A DNA stretch of 64,000 nucleotides from Alphaproteobacteria bacterium. GTDB taxonomy: Bacteria > Pseudomonadota > Alphaproteobacteria > MPNO01 > UBA2964. The notes below the pieces were generated by a model that was not told the origin of the DNA, did no database searches, and worked only from the letters and a program-made list of their open reading frames with translations. The translations under genes were made by a program, and so were the position numbers. The DNA lies in the NCBI GenBank assembly GCA_012103315.1, contig WLWZ01000001.1:744001-808000 (forward strand), in the 5' to 3' direction. Within the stretch, counting starts at the first letter, position 1, and each line of letters opens with the position of its first letter. This document shows positions 40,035 to 49,658 of the stretch, piece after piece.

Positions 40035-41159
40035 TTACTCCACAATGATTTCTGGGGCGGTGTGTTGGCCGTCACCGCTTGAAACCTTGGCCCAGAGTTC
40101 ATCTGCAATAGCGTGATAGGCTTTGGCTTGCGGGCTATCCGGGGCGGTCGCGACAATTGGTCGACCAGTATCTGATCCCTCGCGGATCGCCATTTCCAAG
40201 GGAACTTCGCCAAGAAAATCGACGCCCATTTGGGCAGCTGCATTCTTAGCCCCACCATGCGTGAAGATCTCAGATCGTTCCCCACAATGGGGGCACAGAA
40301 AATAGCTCATATTTTCGATGATACCGAGCACGGGCACTTCGACTCGTTTAAACATGTTCAAGCCTTTTCGCGCGTCGAGGAGAGCCAGGTCTTGTGGCGT
40401 GGAGACGATAACGGATCCAGCTAGTGCAACGCGTTGGGCCATTGTGAGCTGCGCATCACCTGTACCGGGTGGCATATCGACTATAAGAACATCTACCTCA
40501 CCCCATTCAACATCGCCCATCATCTGCTCAAGCGCACCCATGACCATGGGGCCACGCCAGATCATCGGGGTGTCCGCGGGCACCATGAAGCCAATCGACA
40601 TGCATTTAAGCCCGTATTTCTCAATCGGCATCAGGCGTTTGCCGTCAGGCGAGTCAGGCTTCTCAGTTATGCCGAGCATTAACGGTAAAGATGGTCCGTA
40701 AATATCGGCGTCTAAAATAGCGGTTCGAAGGCCTTTCTGAGAGAGCGCGAGGGCCAGATTAACAGCAGTCGTGGATTTTCCGACACCACCTTTGCCTGAG
40801 GCAACGGCGATGACGGCGCCAATCTCTTCGAGTAATTTGACTGGTTGCTGAGGTTCACCTTTCCCTGGGGTCGCCTGCGTGGCTGGCTTTTGGGTTGGTT
40901 GTGGTGCTGTAGTCGGTGCGGTTAGGACGGCCGTAACGGATAAAACTCCAGGGATAGCCTTCACGGCTTCCTCAGCAGCTTTACGAATAGGTTCAAGCTT
41001 AGAGCCGCGCTCTGCATCAACTTCGACCGTAAAGCCGACATTGCCGCTTTTGCTGACGACGCCTGTAACCATATTCAAACTGACGATATCCTGGCCTTTA
41101 TCGGGGTCTTGAATAGAGCGCAGCGCGTCAAGAATCTGGGCGTTGCTAATGTCGGCCAT
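40035..41159 (-). CDS. apbC: Mrp/NBP35-family FeS carrier ATPase
   Basis: VIAVASGKGGVGKSTTAVNLALAL; MSYFLCPHCGERSEIF; N-terminal DUF59-like domain. Confidence 0.93.
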   Translation of the reverse strand: MADISNAQILDALRSIQDPDKGQDIVSLNMVTGVVSKSGNVGFTVEVDAERGSKLEPIRKAAEEAVKAIPGVLSVTAVLTAPTTAPQPTQKPATQATPGKGEPQQPVKLLEEIGAVIAVASGKGGVGKSTTAVNLALALSQKGLRTAILDADIYGPSLPLMLGITEKPDSPDGKRLMPIEKYGLKCMSIGFMVPADTPMIWRGPMVMGALEQMMGDVEWGEVDVLIVDMPPGTGDAQLTMAQRVALAGSVIVSTPQDLALLDARKGLNMFKRVEVPVLGIIENMSYFLCPHCGERSEIFTHGGAKNAAAQMGVDFLGEVPLEMAIREGSDTGRPIVATAPDSPQAKAYHAIADELWAKVSSGDGQHTAPEIIVE

Positions 41160-41298
41160 AAAATCACTCCGGTCTAAAAATCAATAATTTGTGGCAAATG
41201 CAGTATAATCACTGCGTTGCGTTCCAGTTTAAGCTAACATATATACCCCATAGGTCTGGTGGCAATGCGCTGCCACAACTTTGAAGAGGACAAACGAT

Positions 41299-42417
41299 AT
41301 GCCTTGGCAACAACAGGGTGGTGGCGGCAATAACGGTGGTGGTGGTCCTTGGGGTAGTGGCCCCAGTGGCGGCGGTTCCGGTGGCGGTACCCAACCCCCT
41401 GATATTGAAGAAATGCTACGTCGTAGTCAGGATCGTTTTAAACAAATGATGCCGGGCGGCCTTGGATCCGCTGCTGGAATCTCGGTTCTCGTCGTTCTGG
41501 CCCTTATTGGCTGGTTGCTGACGGGCATGTATCGCGTGCAACCAGGTGAACAAGGTGTAGAACTTTTGTTTGGCAAGTTTGCAACGCAGACCGGCCCCGG
41601 GCTGCACTTTTGGTTTCCGGCACCAATCGGAACCGTGACCACACCAAATGTTGAGCGGACAAATACAATTTCTATCGGCTTCCGGGGAACTGGTGGTGCG
41701 GGACATTCCGCAGCGATCCGAGATGTTTCCGAGGAAAGCCTTATGCTCACCGGTGATCAGAACATCATCGATATTGATTTTGTTGTGCAATGGCGGATTA
41801 AAAACGCGAAAGACTACCTTTTTAATATTCGTGACCCGCAAGCAACGGCGAAGCTAGCGGCGGAGAGCGCGATCCGCGAGGTTGCAGGCCAGAATACCTT
41901 GGAAGACGTATTGGCAAAAAGACGTCAGGACGTCGAAGTAAAAACGAAGGCTTTGCTCCAGAAAATTCTGGATACTTATAAGGCTGGCATTTTTGTCGCT
42001 GAAGTTAAAATGCAGAAGGTCGATCCGCCGCAGCCGGTTATTGACGCCTTCAATGACGTGCAGCGCGCTAAACAGGATAAAGAGCGGCAGCAGAATGAAG
42101 CTGATGCTTACCTCAATGACATTCTTCCAAAAGCCCAGGGTGAAGCAGCCCGGCTTGTGCAGCAAGCAACGGCGTATCGGGAACAGCTTGTTAAGGAAGC
42201 GGAAGGTGAGGCCAAGAGATTTTTGTCTGTTTACGAAGCTTATAAGACCGGCAAAAAGGTAACCATTCAGCGCCTTTATCTCGAGCGGATGCAGGAAGTG
42301 CTGAAGGACGCCGATAAAATTATTATGGATAGCAAGGGCGGTCAGGGTGTCGTCCCTTACTTGCCATTGCCGGAAATTAAGAAGCGATCCGATCAAAACG
42401 CTCAGGGAGTTCGCTGA
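41299..42417 (+). CDS. hflK: FtsH protease activity modulator HflK
   Basis: Gly-rich N-terminus MPWQQQGGGGNNGGGG, SPFH domain. ATG at 41299 preferred over TTG 41281. Confidence 0.95.
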   Translation: MPWQQQGGGGNNGGGGPWGSGPSGGGSGGGTQPPDIEEMLRRSQDRFKQMMPGGLGSAAGISVLVVLALIGWLLTGMYRVQPGEQGVELLFGKFATQTGPGLHFWFPAPIGTVTTPNVERTNTISIGFRGTGGAGHSAAIRDVSEESLMLTGDQNIIDIDFVVQWRIKNAKDYLFNIRDPQATAKLAAESAIREVAGQNTLEDVLAKRRQDVEVKTKALLQKILDTYKAGIFVAEVKMQKVDPPQPVIDAFNDVQRAKQDKERQQNEADAYLNDILPKAQGEAARLVQQATAYREQLVKEAEGEAKRFLSVYEAYKTGKKVTIQRLYLERMQEVLKDADKIIMDSKGGQGVVPYLPLPEIKKRSDQNAQGVR

Positions 42418-42418
42418 T

Positions 42419-43300
42419 ATGAATAGAATAATTCTTATAGTCCTGGGTGTTGTAGTCGTCGTTGGCGGTGTCCTGGCGTTTGACGCGATGTATACAGTGC
42501 ATCAGACAAAACATGCGCTAATCTTGCAATTTGGCCGTTATGTGCGAACGGAAAGTAATCCCGGCCTGCATTTCAAAAAGCCGTTTTTGGAAAGCGTGGA
42601 GTATTTTGAAAATCGTCTTCTCGACCTAGACCCTCCTGCACAGGAAGTCGTTTTGGCGGATCAGAAACGCGTCAATGTTGATGCTTTTGTGCGTTACAAA
42701 ATCGTCAATCCGCTAGAGTTTAAGAAAAAGGCTGTGACGCAAACCAACTTTTTGCAGGTTTTTGGCGGTCGATTAAATGCGGCGGTTCGTGCTGAGGTCG
42801 GTCAGATACTACTTGGCGACATGCTTTCTGATAAGCGTGACGACGTCATGGGTCGGATCACGCAACAGATGAAGAGTCAGGCCGCTGATTTCGGTATCGA
42901 AGTGGTTGATGTTCGAATCGGCCGGACGGATTTGCCTCCGGCGACCAGTCAGGCGGTTTATAATCGGATGCGGTCTGAGCGTGTAGAACAGGCTGTTAAA
43001 CTCCGTTCAGAGGGTGCAAAGGTTAAAGCCGAGATCCAGGCCGATGCTGATCGTAGGCGGACAGTCATCCTTGCGGAAGCACGGCGGACCAGCCAGATTC
43101 TTCGTGGTGAGGGGGAGGGTCTCAAGACCAAGCTCCTGAATGATGCATTCGGAAAGGACCCTGAATTCTTTGGGTTCTATCGCAGTATGGAAGCCTACGG
43201 TGAAGCGCTTGGTAACGGCACAACAATGGTGCTGTCACCAGATAGCGAATTCTTCCGCTATTTCAGAAATTTAGGCGGAAAGAATCCAGTCAATAAATAG
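42419..43300 (+). CDS. hflC: Protease modulator HflC
   Basis: SPFH domain; RVNVDAFVRYKIVNPLEF; VVDVRIGRTDLPPATSQAVYNRMRSER. ATG at 42419. Confidence 0.95.
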   Translation: MNRIILIVLGVVVVVGGVLAFDAMYTVHQTKHALILQFGRYVRTESNPGLHFKKPFLESVEYFENRLLDLDPPAQEVVLADQKRVNVDAFVRYKIVNPLEFKKKAVTQTNFLQVFGGRLNAAVRAEVGQILLGDMLSDKRDDVMGRITQQMKSQAADFGIEVVDVRIGRTDLPPATSQAVYNRMRSERVEQAVKLRSEGAKVKAEIQADADRRRTVILAEARRTSQILRGEGEGLKTKLLNDAFGKDPEFFGFYRSMEAYGEALGNGTTMVLSPDSEFFRYFRNLGGKNPVNK

Positions 43301-43321
43301 TTGGAGTAGGCCCGACACCGG

Positions 43322-43510
43322 ATGTATCCCGACCTGGTGATTGCGTTTGCGCTTGTCTTGGTGATTGAAGGTCTTCTCTACGCGTTATTTCCAGACGCTA
43401 TGAAGCGGATGATGGTGTCGGTGATGTCGATGCCATCGTCTTCCATGCGTTCTGCCGGGCTCCTGGCGGCTATCGTTGGGGTTGGAATCGTATGGTTAAT
43501 ACGGTTGTGA
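43322..43510 (+). CDS. DUF2065-family membrane protein
   Basis: Short two-TM protein, VIEGLLYALFPDAMKRMM, immediately after hflC. Confidence 0.85.
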   Translation: MYPDLVIAFALVLVIEGLLYALFPDAMKRMMVSVMSMPSSSMRSAGLLAAIVGVGIVWLIRL

Positions 43511-43606
43511 CAAATTTGAGCCATTGATTGCACAACAGATGTTTTTTCCGGTATCGTCCTAATATTACGCACTAAGTCGCAGGTGTGATAGACGACCGGG
43601 GTTGGC

Positions 43607-44104
43607 ATGAAACGGACGTTGGTAATTGCGGCGGGGTTGGTTCTTGCTGGTTGCAGCAATTTTCCAGCAATCCCGCTATTGAACGAGGAAGATCGTTCGA
43701 AACCCATCATATCAAATGAGGAGAATGCCAGTCGTGGGGATGATGCCACGTCGGTCGCGGGGGGTAGTCTGGCCAACCGGCAGCTGGCGATGCGTATCGC
43801 ACCGGCGCCGAAGCGGAAACCCAAGGTAAAACCAATTGTCCGAATTGAACCAAAAACTTTGGTTGGGCTGACACGAACTCAGGTGCGAGAAATGATGGGC
43901 GCGCCTGTAACAATCGCTGATTCACCGCCTTCAACCGTGTGGAGCTATCGTGCGAAAGGGTGCGCTTTAGATGTTTTTTTCTATTTCGATGTCGGCTCCA
44001 AAACTTTTCGCGCTCTTACATTTGATCTGAAGAACGGCGGAAAAAAGGGGGCGGTCTCCCCAACATGTTTAAGCAGAATAAAGGCGGCAGGAAATGGCAG
44101 TTAA
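43607..44104 (+). CDS. Putative lipoprotein with SmpA/OmlA-like C-terminal segment
   Basis: Lipobox LVLAGCSNF; VGLTRTQVREMMGAPVTIADSPPSTVWSYRAKGCALDVFFYF. Confidence 0.6.
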   Translation: MKRTLVIAAGLVLAGCSNFPAIPLLNEEDRSKPIISNEENASRGDDATSVAGGSLANRQLAMRIAPAPKRKPKVKPIVRIEPKTLVGLTRTQVREMMGAPVTIADSPPSTVWSYRAKGCALDVFFYFDVGSKTFRALTFDLKNGGKKGAVSPTCLSRIKAAGNGS

Positions 44105-44867
44105 CGCAGAAGTTCTTATGAAACCCACGCCGACTGACCTCGTTCGTGTTCTCGTGGTAGATGATGACGAGTTGTTTCGTGAATCGTTACAGCAGAACCT
44201 GATTGATACTGGTTTTGATTCTTGGGCATTTGGCGATGGGCCATCTGTTCTCGCCTTCCTCGAAGACGGGAATAGGGCTGATCTTATTTTGCTTGATTGG
44301 CGCATGCCCGGCATGACGGGAATAGAAGTCCTTCGAAAGTTACGGAATTCAGGACATGAAGTGCCGGTGATCTTTTTGACGGCTCTCTCCGATCAAATGT
44401 ACGAAGAAGCCGCCTTAATTGGCGGGGCGGTCGATTTTGTCGAAAAATCGCGGAGCTATACCATTCTGAAGCGTCGGATTGAGCTCATTATGGATGGCCC
44501 TAAAGCACAATTGGCCGAGGTAGTCGTTGCTCAGGACAATGAGGCTACATTTGTGATCGGCGATCTAACGTTACATCCTGAAATCGGCCGAGCAGACTGG
44601 GGCACCAATAGAATTAATCTCACACTAACCGAATTCAGGATTGTTCACTTGCTTGCACGACAAAGCGGGCGGGATGTTCGCTATCGTGAGATTTATGATT
44701 TGGTGCGCGGAGAAGGTTTCATTGCCGGAATGGGTGAGCAAGGATATCGAGCGAATGTCAGGGCTTTTATCAAGAGAATTAGGCAAAAATTTCGTGAGGC
44801 TGACAATGGCTTCGATCGTATCGAGAATTACCCCGGCTTCGGCTACCGTTGGCGCGTCGATCCGTAA
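44094..44867 (+). CDS. ChvI-like response regulator
   Basis: VLVVDDDELFRESL, LILLDWRMPGMTGIEVL, MYEEAALIGGAVDFVEKSRS, OmpR-type wHTH C-terminus. Confidence 0.9.
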   Translation: MAVNAEVLMKPTPTDLVRVLVVDDDELFRESLQQNLIDTGFDSWAFGDGPSVLAFLEDGNRADLILLDWRMPGMTGIEVLRKLRNSGHEVPVIFLTALSDQMYEEAALIGGAVDFVEKSRSYTILKRRIELIMDGPKAQLAEVVVAQDNEATFVIGDLTLHPEIGRADWGTNRINLTLTEFRIVHLLARQSGRDVRYREIYDLVRGEGFIAGMGEQGYRANVRAFIKRIRQKFREADNGFDRIENYPGFGYRWRVDP

Positions 44868-46371
44868 GGGCTGGAACGCACTTGTCGCGCGGTCGCTGCC
44901 TTTTGTCAGGGCGTTTGCAACTAAACTAGTGTTGCTTCTCGCGATTTTTATTGCGGTGCCTTGGATACTGTATGGTCAATTTCGTGCAGCGGATGAAGAT
45001 AAACAATCTCTTCTCCTGAAGGCTGCCCAGGAACAAGGACGGCTCGTAGCAGAATCGATTAAACCTCATCTTTCAGAATTTACGCCAAAGGCAATTAGCA
45101 GTGTTGCCGCGGTTCTGTCGCGAATTGGCGGAGAAGAAACGAATATAAAGGTTCTCTACCGTCCTGTAGAGGCCACTACGACAAATGGGTTTTACTATGT
45201 CGCTTCAGCGCCAAAAGTATCCGCCAGCTATCTCGCTAGCGAGCAGGAAGAACTGGTTCAAACAGGGATGTTCGATAGCGTACCTGCTACTTGCGAACGG
45301 ATAGATTCAACAGCTGCGCGTTACCGGAATCCTAAGGGAAAAGAAGAGCTGTTAGTATCGATGCGCGCTGTAAATACAGGGGCAGGTTGCTGGGTCGTGA
45401 TCACCTCGACCGCGGCTGCGGATTTTCTCGAAACAGGGATCGGCCGACCTTATTGGCAAACACCGGAAATACGATTTGCCGCGATGATTTATCTTCTAAT
45501 GGCTGTCTTTGTCGTTTTGTTGTTTTTGGATGGTCGACGTAATTTGCAACGTTTCGCCACCCTCGCTAGACGTATTCGAACACGAAAAAGAGACAATACG
45601 ACTTTTGCGGCTGAAAACCATATTCCAGAATTGAGCGGGGTTGCGATTGAATTTGACCGCATGGTGGGTGCTCTACGCCATTCCGCACAGATGATCCGCT
45701 TTATGGCAGAAGATAATGCGCATGCCTTTAAGACCCCGATCGCCGTTATTGCACAGGCGATAGAACCGCTTAAACGATCGTCTGACACCCAAGACGGCAG
45801 AGCACAACGCTCTATCGAGATCATCGAGCATTCAGTGCAGCGGTTAGACAATCTAGTCTCAATCGTGCGACGGATGGACGAGTCCTCTGCAGAAACCATT
45901 GACCCATCTTGTGAACCTGTTGAAATTTCGGTTCTGTGCCGAAAAATGGCCGAGGAATATACCGCTGCGCTGGTTTCGAAAGACCTGTCTATTTCAGTGG
46001 ATGCCGGCCAACCGGTGGTGGTTTTGGCACAAGAAGACTCACTAGAAACTGTCCTTGAGAATCTAATAGAGAATGCTGCCAGTTTCTCTCCGAAGGGCCA
46101 ATCAATTCATATCAGCATCGCTGAAGAAAACGGAAACGGTGTAATTACACTCGAGGACTCTGGACCTGGTATTGATGAAGCAGATTTGGATCGCGTTTTC
46201 GATCGATATTTCACAAAACGTGGCCCTGAGACGTCCTGCGCCCAGGATCAACATTTCGGAGTCGGGTTGTGGATTGTTCGCCGTAATATAGAGGCTATTG
46301 GTGGCATTGTTTATGCGGGTAACAGGCCCCAAGGTGGTCTTCAGATTACCATGAAGTTACCATTACTCTAA
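44806..46371 (+). CDS. ChvG-like sensor histidine kinase
   Basis: DNAHAFKTPIAVIAQAIEPL H-box, ENLIENAASFSP N-box, GVGLWIVRRNIEAIGG. ATG at 44806 (MASIVSRIT) preferred over 44641; overlaps the regulator by 62 nt. Confidence 0.88.
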   Translation: MASIVSRITPASATVGASIRKGWNALVARSLPFVRAFATKLVLLLAIFIAVPWILYGQFRAADEDKQSLLLKAAQEQGRLVAESIKPHLSEFTPKAISSVAAVLSRIGGEETNIKVLYRPVEATTTNGFYYVASAPKVSASYLASEQEELVQTGMFDSVPATCERIDSTAARYRNPKGKEELLVSMRAVNTGAGCWVVITSTAAADFLETGIGRPYWQTPEIRFAAMIYLLMAVFVVLLFLDGRRNLQRFATLARRIRTRKRDNTTFAAENHIPELSGVAIEFDRMVGALRHSAQMIRFMAEDNAHAFKTPIAVIAQAIEPLKRSSDTQDGRAQRSIEIIEHSVQRLDNLVSIVRRMDESSAETIDPSCEPVEISVLCRKMAEEYTAALVSKDLSISVDAGQPVVVLAQEDSLETVLENLIENAASFSPKGQSIHISIAEENGNGVITLEDSGPGIDEADLDRVFDRYFTKRGPETSCAQDQHFGVGLWIVRRNIEAIGGIVYAGNRPQGGLQITMKLPLL

Positions 46372-46538
46372 TTGCCGAAGCCTTGTTCTAAAAGGAAGAA
46401 TCAGGTCTCAGCACATTGCCACAATTTTGTCTAACCTTTGCCACGCCATGACCACAGTGTCCCTTTTACTATTCAAAAGTTGAAATAGGTTGGTCTCTTT
46501 AGGGGACCGGTCGTATCTGGTTCAAAGGGTGGCTGGTT

Positions 46539-46706
46539 ATGAATAAGTTTTTTCGTTCTGTTCTTATATTGAAAAGTGTAATTGCGATCGCTGGTGTTGG
46601 TATTGCTATCGCTGTGAATACAGTTGCGCCTGATTCATTCATGCAAATTGCCGAACACGGTGTCGCATCCCTAATTCTCCCGCCAGTAACGGGTTATTGG
46701 CTGTGA
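46539..46706 (+). CDS. Small membrane protein candidate, 55 aa (below ORF-track cutoff)
   Basis: MNKFFRSVLILKSVIAIAGVGIAIAVNTVAPDSFMQIAEHGVASLILPPVTGYWL; N-terminal TM-like stretch. Confidence 0.4.
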   Translation: MNKFFRSVLILKSVIAIAGVGIAIAVNTVAPDSFMQIAEHGVASLILPPVTGYWL

Positions 46707-46891
46707 ATGTATTAACAAGAATGTTTGATCAGCCCTCCGGTGCCTACGGGCTTTTGAGAGAACACGCGCCGGCGTCCAAAGAACCGTGCGCCTTGTCGTT
46801 GGCGAGTTCAATTGATCTTGAGCGAACCATCTGGGATCCGGATTATCGCCGCTGGGCGATTGATCAATTAAGCAAACAGGAACACGGCTGA
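46703..46891 (+). CDS. Small hypothetical protein, about 62 aa, overlapping the previous small ORF (GTGA)
   Basis: GTG start overlaps the upstream TGA; VNVLTRMFDQPSGAYGLLREHAPASKEPCALSLASSIDLERTIWDPDYRRWAIDQLSKQEHG. Confidence 0.45.
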   Translation: MNVLTRMFDQPSGAYGLLREHAPASKEPCALSLASSIDLERTIWDPDYRRWAIDQLSKQEHG

Positions 46892-47111
46892 AATTTTCTG
46901 CTGAATACGGCGTCGCTCACGTAATTTTGCTTCTTATGCAGTAAATTGCGCGTGGGGGGTGGCAATTGCCCAAATTAGAACACATTTGATACCCATATCC
47001 TGCCCGAGCGGAGCAGCGAACGGGAAAAATTCTCCTGTCGCTGATCTTTAAGTTTAAGATGCGATAACCGACCGTGTCTTATAAAGACATGTCGGCAAAA
47101 AGGAGAACGAA

Positions 47112-48650
47112 ATGAAGAATTCGGATTTAGTCCCAGCGTACGTTGCTCGGCATGTAGATTCCAACCATACAAAAAGTGAAGCGGGTAAATCGCTGAGGGT
47201 TTGGTTCTTTTCATTGTTTGTAATCGCTGGCGCCATACTGGTTTCTAGTACTGCGTTTGCTAAGGCGCCGCCGGCCAGCTTTGCTGATCTGGCAGCAAAG
47301 CTTCTGCCCGCAGTTGTGAACATATCGACTACTCAGGCCGTAAAACGTGATGGAGCGACGAAGCAGCAGCGACCACAATTGCCGCCGGGATCGCCTTTCG
47401 AGGAGTTTTTTAAAGAATTTTTTGATCGTCAGCAGCAGAGAAATACACCCAATCGGCGCGCTACATCGCTGGGATCTGGTTTCATAATTGATCCTTCAGG
47501 GCTCGTTGTGACCAATAATCACGTCATCGAAGGCGCAGATGAAATATCCGTTATTTTACAGGATGACACGCGGTTAAAAGCCGAACTTGTTGGTCGAGAT
47601 GCAAAAACTGATCTCGCTATCCTGAGGGTTAAATCGAAAAAGAAATTGCCTTATGTAAAATTTGGTAACTCTGACAAGTCCCGCGTTGGTGACTGGGTAG
47701 TTGCTATCGGTAACCCATTTGGCCTCGGTGGCACGGTGACCGCAGGGATTATTTCGGCTCGCGCGCGTAATATCAACGCGGGGCCTTACGATGATTTCAT
47801 CCAATCCGACGCTTCTATCAATAAGGGCAATTCCGGCGGTCCGATGTTTAATATGGCGGGTGAGGTGATTGGTATTAACACCGCAATATACTCTCCCTCA
47901 GGCGGAAGCGTTGGCATCGGGTTTGCTATTCCGGCTAATCTTGCAAAGCCGATCATCGCACAGTTGACGAAATTTGGTCGGGCGCGGCGTGGTTGGCTTG
48001 GTGTCCGCATCCAAACGGTGACCGAAGAGCTTGCGGACAGCCTTGGCCTTGATAAAGCCCGCGGTGCCTTGGTAGCCGATGTCACCAAGGACGGCCCAGC
48101 CGAGAGTTCTAAAATTCAGGTCGGTGACGTTATTTTGAGTTTTGACGGTAAGCCAATCGTAGAGATGCGAAATCTGCCGAGAATTGTCGCTGAGACTGAA
48201 GTTGGCAAGGACGTTAAAGTTGATGTTTGGCGCAAAGGCCGAAAAGTGACGCTGGATGCCAAGCTCGGCGAATTTCCGGAAGATAAGAAGCCAGTCCTGG
48301 CAAAAGCCAGTAGTAAAAAAACGGCTGATGGGAAATCAGTAACAGTCCTCGGATTGACGATGGCACCGGTTACTGACGAACTGCGTCGGCGCTTTAAGCT
48401 AGGCAAAAAGGCTGAGGGCGTGATCATTACTAAAGTTGCCAACGATAGCCCGGCATCCGAAAAGCATATTCGGGCTGGTTCAATTATTCGCAAAATTGGC
48501 CCGGAGCAAAAACAAGTAGAGTCACCTGCTCAGGTGAAGGACAAGGTAGAAAGTGCCCGTAAGGCCAAGCTCAAGAGCCTCTTGTTTTTGATTGAGCGCG
48601 GTGGTGATTCGCGGTTCGTTGCCTTGCGGCTTTCGAAAGCGAAAAGCTGA
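47112..48650 (+). CDS. degP: Do/DegP-family periplasmic serine endopeptidase
   Basis: VVTNNHVIEGADEI; DASINKGNSGGPMFNMAGEVIGIN; two PDZ domains; SD AGGAG before ATG. Confidence 0.94.
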   Translation: MKNSDLVPAYVARHVDSNHTKSEAGKSLRVWFFSLFVIAGAILVSSTAFAKAPPASFADLAAKLLPAVVNISTTQAVKRDGATKQQRPQLPPGSPFEEFFKEFFDRQQQRNTPNRRATSLGSGFIIDPSGLVVTNNHVIEGADEISVILQDDTRLKAELVGRDAKTDLAILRVKSKKKLPYVKFGNSDKSRVGDWVVAIGNPFGLGGTVTAGIISARARNINAGPYDDFIQSDASINKGNSGGPMFNMAGEVIGINTAIYSPSGGSVGIGFAIPANLAKPIIAQLTKFGRARRGWLGVRIQTVTEELADSLGLDKARGALVADVTKDGPAESSKIQVGDVILSFDGKPIVEMRNLPRIVAETEVGKDVKVDVWRKGRKVTLDAKLGEFPEDKKPVLAKASSKKTADGKSVTVLGLTMAPVTDELRRRFKLGKKAEGVIITKVANDSPASEKHIRAGSIIRKIGPEQKQVESPAQVKDKVESARKAKLKSLLFLIERGGDSRFVALRLSKAKS

Positions 48651-48673
48651 GGTCGTCAGGATGAGGCGCAAAG

Positions 48674-49606
48674 TTATTCTTTAAATTCTTCGCGCCGATA
48701 GCCCTGTATATAAAGCAATGCAGTCAGGTCCCCGTGGCGAATAGCTGCGGGGGCCTTTTCTTCGACGACAGGCTTTGCGTGGAAGGCGATCCCCAACCCG
48801 GCAGCTAATATCATTGGCAAATCGTTTGCACCATCGCCCGTAGCCATCGTCTCCTCTATAGGAATTTCTTTTGCCGAGCTGATCGAGTTTAGGGCGTCCA
48901 GTTTTGCATCACGATCAAGAATGGGGTCGCCAACGGTACCAGTAAGGATACCGTTTTTGATGATCATCTCGTTTGATCGGTCTTCATGGAAGCCAACTTT
49001 TTTTCCGATAGCACTTGTGAAGAACTTAAAACCACCGGAAACCAAAACTGTATGGGCATCATTGGTGCGCATTGTTTGAACCAATTGCCTGGCACCGCTG
49101 GTCAGTTCAGTGATCTCGAGTGTCTTGTCCAATGCAGTTGCAGGCAGTCCTTTCAATATCGCTACGCGCTCTCTCAATGCTGCCTTGAAGTCTATTTCGC
49201 CCCGCATAGCACGTTCGGTAATTGCGGCTACGCGATCTTTTAATCCTGCTATCCCTGCGAGCTCGTCGAGAGTTTCCCCGGTGACGATCGTTGAATCCAT
49301 ATCCGCAAGAAGCAGCCGTTTTCGCCGATTTGTGATTGGTTGGACGACACTATCTATCCCCAAATCCCAAACTTCGCCCTGCATCAATTTCCGAAATGAA
49401 GGAATGTCATCGCCCTCAAATGTAATATCACAGGCAATGCTCTCGGCGAGCCATGAAGGTGATGCCGGCATTGAGCCGGCATCGTTAAGTGCCGCCTGAA
49501 TACAATCGACATGTTGCTGTGTCAGGTTGGCCTGTTCTGGGTTTGTGATGAGTGTTACGACAAGTTCCATGCCAGTCTTTATGGGTTGGAATTGATCCGC
49601 TGACAA
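48674..49606 (-). CDS. serB: Phosphoserine phosphatase
   Basis: LLLADMDSTIVTGETLDELA; VLVSGGFKFFTSAIG; TMATGDGANDLPMILAAGLGIAFHAKP. Confidence 0.95.
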   Translation of the reverse strand: MSADQFQPIKTGMELVVTLITNPEQANLTQQHVDCIQAALNDAGSMPASPSWLAESIACDITFEGDDIPSFRKLMQGEVWDLGIDSVVQPITNRRKRLLLADMDSTIVTGETLDELAGIAGLKDRVAAITERAMRGEIDFKAALRERVAILKGLPATALDKTLEITELTSGARQLVQTMRTNDAHTVLVSGGFKFFTSAIGKKVGFHEDRSNEMIIKNGILTGTVGDPILDRDAKLDALNSISSAKEIPIEETMATGDGANDLPMILAAGLGIAFHAKPVVEEKAPAAIRHGDLTALLYIQGYRREEFKE

Positions 49607-49658
49607 GTCATCCAGCGCTCAACAACGCTGCAGGCCATCACAGCCCGTGATATAGTAT

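Noticed and set aside
41314-41400. Gly-rich repeats at the start of hflK as an unusual low-complexity element
   Set aside because: Gly-rich HflK N-termini are normal for the family.
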